NCBI GenBank assembly: GCA_031279715.1
Contig: JAITHY010000225.1
Span: forward strand, 1 to 13,101
Direction: 5' to 3'
DNA from: Verrucomicrobiales bacterium
GTDB lineage: Bacteria > Verrucomicrobiota > Verrucomicrobiia > Methylacidiphilales > JAAUTS01
DNA length: 13,101 nucleotides
This document shows positions 6,824 through 13,101 of this stretch, one piece after another. Both the position numbers and the translations under genes were made by a program. The notes beneath the pieces were generated by a model, which was not told where the DNA came from, made no database searches, and worked only from the letters and a program-made list of their open reading frames with translations. The stretch's first letter is position 1; each line of letters begins with the position of its first letter.

Positions 6824-7816
6824 TTATTCCAACGCCGCGATTTTTTGTTTGACGGCCTCCCAGCGGTTGTTTGGAATTTGCGCGCCGATTTGCCGGACAA
6901 CTTCAGCGCCGAGGATGGCGCCGTGGCGGCCGCTGAGGGTGAGCGGTTTGCCGTTGAGCCAGCCGTGGAGAAAGCCAGCCAGCCATGAGTCGCCCGCGCC
7001 GGTGGTGTCCGCAGGGTTTTCGACCGGGTTGGCGGGGATGCGGTGCAGCGCGCCGTCAGCGGCGATGAGGGAGCCTTGTTTGCCCAGGTTGAGCACGGCG
7101 ATCGGGGTGAGTTTGCTCAACGTCAGCGCGGTTTGGCCGGGGTCGTTTTTGTCCAGGCCCGTCAGCACGGCGGCTTCGTCCTCGTTGGCGACGAGCAGCG
7201 TGGCGTATTCGCGCAGCAAGCCCGGCAGCAATTCGCGGTTGGCGGTCACGACTTCGTGCGCGCCGAGGTCGAGGCTGATGGTGCAGCCCGCTTGTTTTGC
7301 GCAGCGCAACAAGTGCCGCGCGAGTTCGCGGGTGAACAACAGGTAGCCCTCGAAGTGCGCGTGGCGGCAGGCGGCGAAGTCGCTGACGGTGACATCGGCG
7401 GGCGACAGCGTCAGCGAGGCGGCGAGGTCGGTGCGCATCGTGCGTTGCGAGTCCGGCGTGACCAGTGACAGGCAGCGGGCGTTTGGCAGCGCGGCGGTTT
7501 TGAAGCGGGAAATGTCAACGCCGGCCTTGCGGAAGTTTTCGCGGAAAAAATTTGCCGCGTTGTCGTTGCCCAGTTTGCCGAGGAATGAGGTTCGCAAACC
7601 GAGTTGCGCGGCGCATTGAATGGTGTTGCCCGCCGAGCCGCCGGGGGTTTCCACGGGCGGGGCGGGGAGTTTGGCGAGCAGCGCGCTCATGGTCAGCGAG
7701 TCGATGAGTTCCATGCCGCCCTTCGCGCCGCTGACGGTGGCGAGAAATTCCTCCGGCACTTGCGCGACGCTGTCCACCACGGGCGCGCCGACGCCGATTA
7801 GGTCAATTTGGGTCAT
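6824..7816 (-). CDS. PfkB-family carbohydrate/nucleoside kinase
   Basis: This is an ATP-dependent ribokinase-fold kinase of 330 residues. The substrate-site GGSAGNT (59-65), the NEDEA motif (211-215) and the C-terminal signature DTTGAGDSW (270-278, catalytic base Asp276) are all intact. The layout (N-terminal DLIGVGAPVVD, ETPGGSAGNTIQCAAQLG) resembles adenosine kinase-like members annotated as sugar kinases in many bacteria; I cannot choose between adenosine, fructose-type or other substrates. Start ATG 7816 has no Shine-Dalgarno site. It lies 60 bases after the flippase-like gene and about 30 to 90 bases before the MBL gene, depending on the latter's true start, and is probably co-transcribed with them. 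Confidence 0.92.
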   Translation of the reverse strand: MTQIDLIGVGAPVVDSVAQVPEEFLATVSGAKGGMELIDSLTMSALLAKLPAPPVETPGGSAGNTIQCAAQLGLRTSFLGKLGNDNAANFFRENFRKAGVDISRFKTAALPNARCLSLVTPDSQRTMRTDLAASLTLSPADVTVSDFAACRHAHFEGYLLFTRELARHLLRCAKQAGCTISLDLGAHEVVTANRELLPGLLREYATLLVANEDEAAVLTGLDKNDPGQTALTLSKLTPIAVLNLGKQGSLIAADGALHRIPANPVENPADTTGAGDSWLAGFLHGWLNGKPLTLSGRHGAILGAEVVRQIGAQIPNNRWEAVKQKIAALE

Positions 7817-7876
7817 GCGGTCAATTTAGCCGCGGAAGGCGCGGAATGCACGGCAATTTAATGCCGGCGGGGGCGG

Positions 7877-8872
7877 TCAGGGATTTGGGTCGCCCGTTTT
7901 CAGCCGGTGCGAATAGGCGAGGTAAATCACGCCGCCAATCAGCGCCCACAACAGCGTCAGCCCAAGGAACATGGTGGAGCATGCCAGCGCGGTGGCTTCA
8001 CTGGCCGGCTGGCCGTGACGGGTGACGGTGAAAATCGGAAACAGTGTGACGAAGGCCCATTCACGCAATCCGTGGCCGCTGACGCTGACGGGCAGCGCGA
8101 TGGCGCACAGCACGATGGAGAAGATGATGGTCATTTGCGCGTAGCCGGCGTCGAGTTCAAACGCGCGGCCGATGAGGTGGCCGGTGCTGAGGACGAAGCC
8201 GACGGAGAGCAGGGCGAACGCCGCCGCCGCTGACGTTGAGCGCAAGTTTTTGCCGTGCGCGTGGAAGCCGGCGTAGAGCGATTCAAGAATTTCGCGTTTG
8301 GGAACTTTTTGCCACCGGCGGTGGAAAACCGGCGGCAATTTTTGCAACGGGAACAGCCACAAGAACGCAAGGCCGAGGAAGACGCTGACCAGCAGCGCGG
8401 CGAGGCCGATGATGATGAGGCGGGCGTCACGGTCAGCGGTGATTTTTTCAAACTGCCACGGGATGAGCAGCAGCGTCATGAACAGAATGGCGGCCAGGCC
8501 AAGCACACGGTCGAGCAGCACGGCGAGAACGGCGCGTTCTTTGAGGCTGGGCGTTTGGCGGACGATGTAGTAAGCCTTGATGACGTCGCCGCCGACGCTG
8601 CCGGGGAGGAATTGGTTGAAGAATTGTCCAATCATGACGATGAGCCACGTTTGCGAAAGCGCGGGATTGACGCGCTGGACGCGGAGCAGGCAGCGCCAGC
8701 GCAACGCTTGCGTGACGGTGCTGACGCCGATGCAAGCGAAGCCCGCGAGGAGCCATTCGAGCCGCATGCTGGCGAGTTCGCGGGCGAAGGCGTGCCAGTC
8801 GAGGCGGCGGAAGATGAGCGTCAGGATGATGGCGGTGACGGCGAGTTTGGCGTAGTTTTTCCAGTCTTTCAT
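7877..8872 (-). CDS. UPF0104 / flippase-like integral membrane protein
   Basis: The ATG at 8872 (MKDWKNYAKL) gives 331 residues with seven or eight predicted membrane helices. The family hallmark is the central block QALRWRCLLRVQ, GQFFNQFLPGSVGGDVIKAYY and KERAVLAVLLDRVLGL, as in the lysylphosphatidylglycerol synthase transmembrane domain family (also called UPF0104 or flippase-like). No cytosolic aminoacyl-transferase domain follows, so this is the stand-alone membrane half, often linked to lipid or glycolipid translocation; the substrate is unknown. An extension upstream in frame overlaps the isomerase gene and was discarded. It begins 10 bases after that gene ends, so they are co-transcribed. 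An AT-rich weak hairpin (7851-7866) lies in the gap before PfkB. Confidence 0.9.
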   Translation of the reverse strand: MKDWKNYAKLAVTAIILTLIFRRLDWHAFARELASMRLEWLLAGFACIGVSTVTQALRWRCLLRVQRVNPALSQTWLIVMIGQFFNQFLPGSVGGDVIKAYYIVRQTPSLKERAVLAVLLDRVLGLAAILFMTLLLIPWQFEKITADRDARLIIIGLAALLVSVFLGLAFLWLFPLQKLPPVFHRRWQKVPKREILESLYAGFHAHGKNLRSTSAAAAFALLSVGFVLSTGHLIGRAFELDAGYAQMTIIFSIVLCAIALPVSVSGHGLREWAFVTLFPIFTVTRHGQPASEATALACSTMFLGLTLLWALIGGVIYLAYSHRLKTGDPNP

Positions 8873-8882
8873 AAGCGGTTGG

Positions 8883-9794
8883 TTAGGTTTTGGCGCGCCA
8901 CCACGCCAGCGAGGCGAGCACTTGCTCGCGTTTGGCGCGGGAGGAAAGTTCAAGGACGCAGACGGGGTCGCTGACCATCAACGGGAGGAATTTTTCAAAC
9001 GGGATGACGCCGTCGCCGGGGGCGAGGTGGTCGCGGTCAGGGGGGCGGAAGTCTTGCAGGTGGCAGCCGATGAGGCGCGGGAGACGTTGGCGGAACTCGG
9101 CCTCGTGGTCGAGGAAGCCGAGGGCGTCCTTTTGCGCGCTGTGGCCGAAGTCGTGCCAGTAGCCGGCGTCGGGAAATTCGTTGAGCACCAGCGGCCATTG
9201 GTTTTCGAGCGGGACTTCCTCGACCGCCTCGCGCGACTCGAAACCGAGGCGGATGTTTTTCGCCCGCGCGTGCTCGCTGATGGTCAGCAAGCATTCTTTT
9301 AACAGCGGCCAGACGGCGGGGAACAAAGTTTCATGCTCACGGACGGCGGCGATTTTTTTGCGGACATAATCGCGGCTGCCGAGCTGGCCCTTGGCCATCA
9401 GCGTCACCAGTTCGCGCGAACAATGCCGCTGACGGAGCGTGCCGAGGTGCAGCACCACCGCCTTCGCGCCGAACGCGGCGGCGTGGTCAATCGTTTCCTT
9501 GGTCAATCGCACCGCTGTTTCTCGGCGCGACCGGCGCGGGTCGGTGAATTCATAGCAATTCGGCGACGCTTTGAGAAAGCCCACCGGCAGCGGGCAAAAA
9601 TTATGCAGGGAGGCGACACGGATGATTTTTTGGTCGAGCGCCTTGAGCAGGCCGGGCCAGAGGCTGTAGCGGATGCCGTGGCTGAGTTCGACGGACGTGA
9701 ACCCCAGCGCCGCGAGTTCTTCCAGCATGGCCAGACCGTCCGTGTGGCGGGCGGAGTTCCACGAGGTTGAGATGGCGAGGTCGGGCGGGTTCAT
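8883..9794 (-). CDS. Sugar phosphate isomerase/epimerase-like TIM barrel protein
   Basis: This is a 303-residue member of the xylose-isomerase-like / AP-endonuclease-2 TIM barrel superfamily. Family traits are the N-terminal strand LAISTSWNS, GFTSVELSHG, KAVVLHLGTL (112-120), IRLGFES (Glu186), YWHDFGH (His214/Asp215), GCHLQDF (His245) and VLELS (Glu282), in the order expected of the divalent-metal site. The chemistry is therefore probably isomerisation or epimerisation of a sugar derivative; the substrate is not inferable. The start was set at ATG 9794 because the TTG at 9818 lies inside the hairpin after rpsU. The sequence just upstream is C-rich (CTCCCCC), the opposite of a ribosome site. 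The gene is followed after 10 bases by the flippase-like gene; a lipid-linked sugar pathway is a possible but unproven link. Confidence 0.85.
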   Translation of the reverse strand: MNPPDLAISTSWNSARHTDGLAMLEELAALGFTSVELSHGIRYSLWPGLLKALDQKIIRVASLHNFCPLPVGFLKASPNCYEFTDPRRSRRETAVRLTKETIDHAAAFGAKAVVLHLGTLRQRHCSRELVTLMAKGQLGSRDYVRKKIAAVREHETLFPAVWPLLKECLLTISEHARAKNIRLGFESREAVEEVPLENQWPLVLNEFPDAGYWHDFGHSAQKDALGFLDHEAEFRQRLPRLIGCHLQDFRPPDRDHLAPGDGVIPFEKFLPLMVSDPVCVLELSSRAKREQVLASLAWWRAKT

Positions 9795-9807
9795 GTCGGG
9801 GGAGATT

Positions 9808-9850
9808 TTTGCCAACAACCCGCCATGGTCAGCGGCGGGTTGTTGGCAAA
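9808..9850 (-). other. 17-bp perfect hairpin directly downstream of rpsU
   Basis: The arms 9808-9824 and 9834-9850 are perfectly complementary (core GCCAACAACCCGCC) around a 9-base loop. It begins 4 bases after the rpsU stop and ends 13 bases before the isomerase ATG. There is no T-run on either side, so it is not a standard intrinsic terminator. It could be an RNA-stabilising or processing structure that sets rpsU apart from the genes behind it, or a terminator of a T-less kind. The loop contains a GTCAGC copy (9828-9833). Confidence 0.65.
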
Positions 9851-9854
9851 GCGA

Positions 9855-10043
9855 TTACAGGGAGAAATTGCCCCAGTAATTGATTTTTGGCTCCTTGGCC
9901 TTGCGTTTTTTCCGGTCGCTGGGCTTTTCATAGCTGCGGCGGGCGCGCACTTCGCGCAAGGTGCCTTCGCGGTCGAGCTTTTTTTTCAACCGGCGCAACG
10001 CCTTGTCAACCGACTCGCCTTTTTTCAATTTGACATCTGACAT
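9855..10043 (-). CDS. rpsU: 30S ribosomal protein bS21
   Basis: This is a 62-residue very basic protein with the bS21 core: KKGESVDKALRRLKKK, DREGTLREVRARRSYEKPS and a lysine/arginine-rich KKRKAK. The protein sits on the 30S platform near the 3' end of 16S rRNA and helps start-site recognition. The C-terminal tail ends in the aromatic NYWGNF (Tyr56, Trp57), an unusual finish compared with the enterobacterial protein. Start ATG 10043 has a textbook GAGGTG (10056-10051) 7 bases away, the best ribosome site in the window. It is divergent from dnaE, with its own consensus-like promoter, and is followed by a strong hairpin. It has no copy of the iterated motif. Confidence 0.95.
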   Translation of the reverse strand: MSDVKLKKGESVDKALRRLKKKLDREGTLREVRARRSYEKPSDRKKRKAKEPKINYWGNFSL

Positions 10044-10050
10044 AACAATT

Positions 10051-10056
10051 CACCTC
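10051..10056 (-). promoter_or_regulatory. Strong Shine-Dalgarno of rpsU
   Basis: GAGGTG with 7-base spacing to the ATG at 10043. It stands out because most other starts in the window have no such site, which raises the possibility of autoregulation by bS21. Confidence 0.85.
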
Positions 10057-10071
10057 GCTCCCGTTTAAATT

Positions 10072-10086
10072 TCCCCTTTGAGGGGA
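10072..10086 (-). other. Hairpin at the predicted 5' end of the rpsU mRNA
   Basis: TCCCCT and AGGGGA pair around three bases. With the promoter at 10092-10120, transcription should begin near 10085, so the message would start with this small stem. It may protect the 5' end or act in control of rpsU. Confidence 0.45.
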
Positions 10087-10091
10087 GAAAA

Positions 10092-10120
10092 AGTTTAGGG
10101 GGCGACGGGCGTGGTGTCAA
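10092..10120 (-). promoter_or_regulatory. Sigma70-type promoter of rpsU
   Basis: On the minus strand a perfect TTGACA (10120-10115) is followed after 17 bases by TAAACT (10097-10092, 4 of 6). It is the best promoter in the window and gives a leader of about 40 bases. Confidence 0.72.
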
Positions 10121-10231
10121 ACAGTTTGTTTAATTCGCTGACAGTCAGGGTATTAGGCGGTTATTTTTTGTTTTTGCCGGCGTTGTCGTGCCGCTGGCGG
10201 TGAAAAATCTTCCACTATTATTTTCAACGGG

Positions 10232-10237
10232 TATGAT
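10232..10237 (+). promoter_or_regulatory. Candidate -10 box of dnaE
   Basis: TATGAT (5 of 6) ends 11 bases before the dnaE ATG, the same spacing as the promoter at 1582-1610, which would give a leaderless message. No good -35 is seen at 16-18 bases. TATTAT at 10216-10221 is an alternative. Confidence 0.28.
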
Positions 10238-10248
10238 CATGCCTGCCC

Positions 10249-13101
10249 ATGCCGAAAAATTTTGTCCATTTGCACACGCACACCGAGTACTCGCTGCTCG
10301 ACGGGGCTTGCCGCATCCCCGATCTGGTCGGACGGGCGAAAAGTTTTGAGATGCCCGCGCTGGCGATCACGGACCACGGTAATTTGTTCGGGGCGATTGA
10401 ATTTTACAAAGCGGCGCAAAAGGCGGGCATCAAGCCAATCATTGGTTGCGAGATGTACATGGCGCCGGGGCGCCGTGCTGACCAGACCTCAAGCGATGGG
10501 AAGGACCCGAATTACCATTTCCTGTTGCTCGCTGAGAATGAGGAGGGTTATCGGAATTTGGTCAGGCTGGTGTCGCTGGCGCATTTGGACGGGGTTTATT
10601 TCACGCCGCGCATTGACAAAGACGATCTTGCCAAACACGCCGGGGGGCTGATCGGCACGAGCGCGTGCCTGAGGGGGGAAATCGCGCAGGCGGTGCTGGC
10701 GAGGCGGATGCGGGACGCGGAGCGGTCGATTGACGATTTCAGGCAAATCCTTGGCGCGGAGAATTTTTTTCTGGAGCTGAACAATCAAGGAACGGCTGAG
10801 CAGTTGCTGGTTATTGAGGCGTTCCGGGAGTTGTCGAAAAAGACCGGCGCGCCGCTGCTGGTGGCCAACGACGTGCATTACGTCGCCAAGAATCACGCCG
10901 CGGCTCACGAAATTTTGTTATGTCTTCAGACCGGCGCGAAGCTGGCGGACGAACACCGGCTGCGCTATCCGTCGCATGAATTTTACCTCAAGAGCCAGGA
11001 GGAAATGAGCGAGCTGTTTCACGAGTTTCCGGAGGCGCTGGACAACACGCTGACGGTGGCGGAGCGGTGCAACTTGCCGCTGACATTCGGTGTTGACAAA
11101 TTCCCGTCCTACACGCCGCCGGAAGGAAAGACGCGCGAGGAGTATTTCCGCGATTTGTGCGAGGCGGGGATGGCGAAGCGTTATGGTTCGCGCGCTGACA
11201 CTCAGGACCTCCGCCAGCGCATGGAGTATGAAATCGAGGTCATCACCAAGATGGGCTTCATCAGCTACTTCCTGATTGTGTGGGATTTCATTCACTATGC
11301 GAAGTCGCGGGGAATCCCGGTGGGGCCGGGGCGCGGCAGCGCGGCGGGGAGCATCGTGGCGTATTTGATGGAGATCACGGATCTTGACCCGGTGCGGTAC
11401 AACTTGCTGTTTGAGCGATTCCTGAATCCCGAACGAATTTCACCGCCGGACGTGGATGTGGATTTTTGCCCCAACGGGCGCGAGCAAGTGATCCAGTATG
11501 TGCGGCAAAAATACGGCGAGATGGCGGTGGCGCAAATCATCACCTATGGCACGCTCGGTGCGAAGATGGCAATTCGTGACACGGGGCGGGTGATGGGGAT
11601 GTCGTTTTCGGAGGTGTCGAAAATCGCCGACTTGATTCCAAGGGAGCTGAACGTCACCATTGGCAAGGCGCTGGCAGAGCACCCGAAGGAAGAGGACGTC
11701 AAGTTCCGCTCGCCGGAGTTGCAAAAATTATACCGCGAGGATGACCGCACCAAAGAGTTGCTTGACAATGCCATGGCCTTGGAGGGACTCTCACGGCAGA
11801 CGGGTACGCACGCGGCGGGCGTGGTCATCAGCGACCGCGATTTGACCGAGTTCCTGCCGCTGACGCGGGACGACCACGGCGGCATCATGACGCAATACGA
11901 CATGAACGCCGTCGGCGAACTCGGCTTGCTGAAAATGGATTTTCTCGGCTTGAAAACGCTGACAGTGATTCAGGACTGCCTGAATCTTATCGAGCAATCC
12001 TCCGGACAGAAACTTCTGCGCGAGGACATTCCCATCGACGACCAAAAGACCTTCGACCTGCTCAACCGCGCGCAAAATGTCGGCGTGTTCCAAGTCGAGT
12101 CCAGCGGCATGCGCGACATGTGCCGGCAGTTCGACATCCGCAGCATCGACGACATCATCGCCCTCATCGCCCTGTACCGTCCCGGCCCGATGGATTTGAT
12201 TCCGCAATACATCAAACGCAAGAAAGGCCAGGAGCGACCCGAATACTTGCACCCGCTGCTGGAGCAGGTTTCCGCCGACACGTATGGCATCATGATTTAC
12301 CAGGAGCAAGTCATGGCGGCGGCGCGCGTGCTGGCGGGTTACACGCTGGGTGGCGCGGATTTGCTGCGGCGCGCGATGGGCAAGAAAAAAGTCGAGGAAA
12401 TGGCGCGGGAGCGCGCCAAGTTCATCGACGGTTGCGAAAAATTCAACCGCATCCCCCCCAAGCTGGCGGGCGAGATTTTCGACTTGCTGGAAAAATTCGC
12501 CGGTTACGGTTTCAACAAGTCTCACAGTGCCGCCTACGGCTTGGTGTCCTATCACACGGCCTATCTCAAGGCCAACCACTCCGTGCAATTCATGGCCGCC
12601 TTGTTGTCCAACGAACTGGACAACACCGAAAAAATCGCCATCTTCGTCGAAGAAGCCAGAAAACTGGGCATCCGCATCCTCGGCCCCTCGGTGAACCACA
12701 GCGAGATTACCTTCAGTATTGAGTTAAACACCATCCGCTACGGCCTGGGCGCGGTGAAAAACGTGGGCTTGACCGCCGCGCAGGCGATTATCGACACGCG
12801 GCGCAACCAAGGCCCCTTCACCTCATTGGAAGACTTGTGCCGCCGCGTGGACTACCGCCACTACAACCGAAAAACCCTCGAAAGCCTCATCCGCAGCGGC
12901 GCGTTTGACGACATTGAGCCGAACCGCGCCCGCGCCTTTGCCCAAGTCACCGTCGCCCTCGCGCAATCCGCCTCCCTGACGAGGGAACGCGAAAGTAGGC
13001 AGGCCTCACTATTCGGCATTGAGGAAACCGCTCCCACTCTGGCGCACAAAATCTCCGTCCATCTTGAGGACTGGCCGCAACGTCAGCGGCTGGACGGGGA
13101 A
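10249..13101 (+). CDS. dnaE: DNA polymerase III alpha subunit, first 951 codons (cut by window end)
   Basis: This is the replicative polymerase subunit. The frame is open from ATG 10249 to the window end, so about 200 C-terminal residues (OB fold and tau-binding part) are missing. Residues 1 to about 270 are the PHP domain, starting FVHLHTHTEYSLLDG. The metal site looks complete: His9, His11, Asp18, His43, Glu68, His90, Cys140, Asp208 and His210. The palm has GPGRGSAAGS and the catalytic PPDVDVDF with Asp401 and Asp403. Further on come ALEGLSRQTGTHAAGVVIS, LLKMDFLGLKTL, ALIALYRPGPMD, the GIMIYQEQVM finger region, GYGFNKSHSAAYG and the start of the helix-hairpin-helix and beta-binding part. 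Two upstream ATGs (10233, 10239) are out of frame. There is no Shine-Dalgarno site. GC skew and iterated-motif content change about 1.7 kb into the gene. Confidence 0.97.
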   Translation, partial: MPKNFVHLHTHTEYSLLDGACRIPDLVGRAKSFEMPALAITDHGNLFGAIEFYKAAQKAGIKPIIGCEMYMAPGRRADQTSSDGKDPNYHFLLLAENEEGYRNLVRLVSLAHLDGVYFTPRIDKDDLAKHAGGLIGTSACLRGEIAQAVLARRMRDAERSIDDFRQILGAENFFLELNNQGTAEQLLVIEAFRELSKKTGAPLLVANDVHYVAKNHAAAHEILLCLQTGAKLADEHRLRYPSHEFYLKSQEEMSELFHEFPEALDNTLTVAERCNLPLTFGVDKFPSYTPPEGKTREEYFRDLCEAGMAKRYGSRADTQDLRQRMEYEIEVITKMGFISYFLIVWDFIHYAKSRGIPVGPGRGSAAGSIVAYLMEITDLDPVRYNLLFERFLNPERISPPDVDVDFCPNGREQVIQYVRQKYGEMAVAQIITYGTLGAKMAIRDTGRVMGMSFSEVSKIADLIPRELNVTIGKALAEHPKEEDVKFRSPELQKLYREDDRTKELLDNAMALEGLSRQTGTHAAGVVISDRDLTEFLPLTRDDHGGIMTQYDMNAVGELGLLKMDFLGLKTLTVIQDCLNLIEQSSGQKLLREDIPIDDQKTFDLLNRAQNVGVFQVESSGMRDMCRQFDIRSIDDIIALIALYRPGPMDLIPQYIKRKKGQERPEYLHPLLEQVSADTYGIMIYQEQVMAAARVLAGYTLGGADLLRRAMGKKKVEEMARERAKFIDGCEKFNRIPPKLAGEIFDLLEKFAGYGFNKSHSAAYGLVSYHTAYLKANHSVQFMAALLSNELDNTEKIAIFVEEARKLGIRILGPSVNHSEITFSIELNTIRYGLGAVKNVGLTAAQAIIDTRRNQGPFTSLEDLCRRVDYRHYNRKTLESLIRSGAFDDIEPNRARAFAQVTVALAQSASLTRERESRQASLFGIEETAPTLAHKISVHLEDWPQRQRLDGE

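Larger units (their letters stand above)
61..13087. repeat. Highly iterated GCTGAC / GTCAGC motif family
   Basis: Reading both strands by eye I count about 66 copies of GCTGAC or its complement. The fuller consensus is GCTGAC-N-(G/A)T(C/G)A, grading into the 13-base spaced palindrome GCTGAC-N-GTCAGC. Perfect palindromes are at 3132-3144, 3578-3590 and 4034-4046. One-mismatch copies are at 61-73, 94-106, 4209-4221, 4905-4917, 9276-9288 and 10137-10149, and 11194-11206 has two. Approximate copies per gene are: 468-aa gene 3, carboxypeptidase 5, aguA 6, aguB 8, SYLF 6, MBL 7, PfkB 7, flippase-like 7, isomerase-like 3, rpsU 0, dnaE 7. Some copies are non-coding (1593-1598, 9828-9833, 10137-10149). 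With roughly 58-60% GC I would expect about 8. The behaviour resembles the cyanobacterial HIP1 element. Its function is unknown. Confidence 0.8.

Noticed and set aside
8309..8343. Terminator-like hairpin followed by five Ts on the plus strand inside the flippase-like gene
   Set aside because: The stem has a mismatch and a 10-base loop, it is antisense within a coding region, and no plus-strand gene needs it there.
9795..9818. TTG start at 9818 for the isomerase-like gene
   Set aside because: It is inside the hairpin after rpsU; the ATG at 9794 directly precedes the first beta strand.
9808..9850. Intrinsic terminator call for the hairpin after rpsU
   Set aside because: There is no T-run on either strand; kept only as a structural element.
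61..13087. Codon usage as the sole cause of the GCTGAC excess (for example Leu-Thr-Val-Ser or Ala-Asp)
   Set aside because: Copies occur in different frames, in both orientations relative to genes, and in non-coding gaps at 1593, 9828 and 10137.
1..13101. CRISPR arrays, tRNA or rRNA genes, insertion sequences, attachment sites
   Set aside because: The repeated motif is irregularly spaced and too short for a CRISPR repeat; no cloverleaf, transposase or terminal inverted repeat pair was seen.

Overview
This 13.1 kb window is a densely packed, GC-rich bacterial chromosome segment with no sign of phage, insertion sequences, CRISPR or tRNA/rRNA genes. The gene content (bS21, DnaE with an intact PHP site, an agmatine-to-putrescine pair, a conserved family of unknown function at the left) fits a free-living Gram-negative-type bacterium. 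I lean towards the PVC group, most likely Verrucomicrobiota, but this is inference from protein character and gene style, not proof.

Layout. At the left edge a possible partial membrane protein runs off the window (minus strand). Next comes a 468-residue conserved protein of unknown function (minus), a strong hairpin terminator, and two small tandem membrane-anchored proteins that look like paralogues (both minus). Divergent from these is a secreted D-alanyl-D-alanine carboxypeptidase with a C-terminal LysM domain (plus). It converges stop-to-stop on a long run of co-directional minus-strand genes. Read in transcription order from 10043 leftwards these are rpsU (bS21), a TIM-barrel sugar-phosphate isomerase/epimerase-like protein, a UPF0104/flippase-like membrane protein, a PfkB sugar/nucleoside kinase, an HTH plus metallo-beta-lactamase-fold protein, a secreted SYLF-domain protein, N-carbamoylputrescine amidase (aguB) and agmatine deiminase (aguA). 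The gaps in this run are all under about 95 bases, so much of it may be read from the rpsU promoter. Divergent from rpsU is dnaE (plus), whose first 951 codons are visible before the window ends.

Functionally, aguA and aguB convert agmatine to putrescine in two steps. The MBL and SYLF genes overlap by 4 bases and are translationally coupled. The carboxypeptidase trims peptidoglycan. dnaE and rpsU are core replication and translation genes.

The most striking signal is not a gene. The hexamer GCTGAC (and its complement GTCAGC) occurs about 66 times by eye, roughly one per 200 bases and about eight times a rough composition-based expectation. Several copies lie head-to-head in the spaced palindrome GCTGAC-N-GTCAGC. 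Copies fall on both strands, in different reading frames and in non-coding gaps, much like the cyanobacterial HIP1 repeat. The motif is densest from 3.3 to 8.9 kb and almost vanishes in the 3' half of dnaE, where GC skew also reverses. A second theme is translation starts: nearly every gene lacks a Shine-Dalgarno sequence except rpsU and one small gene, and at least one gene looks leaderless.
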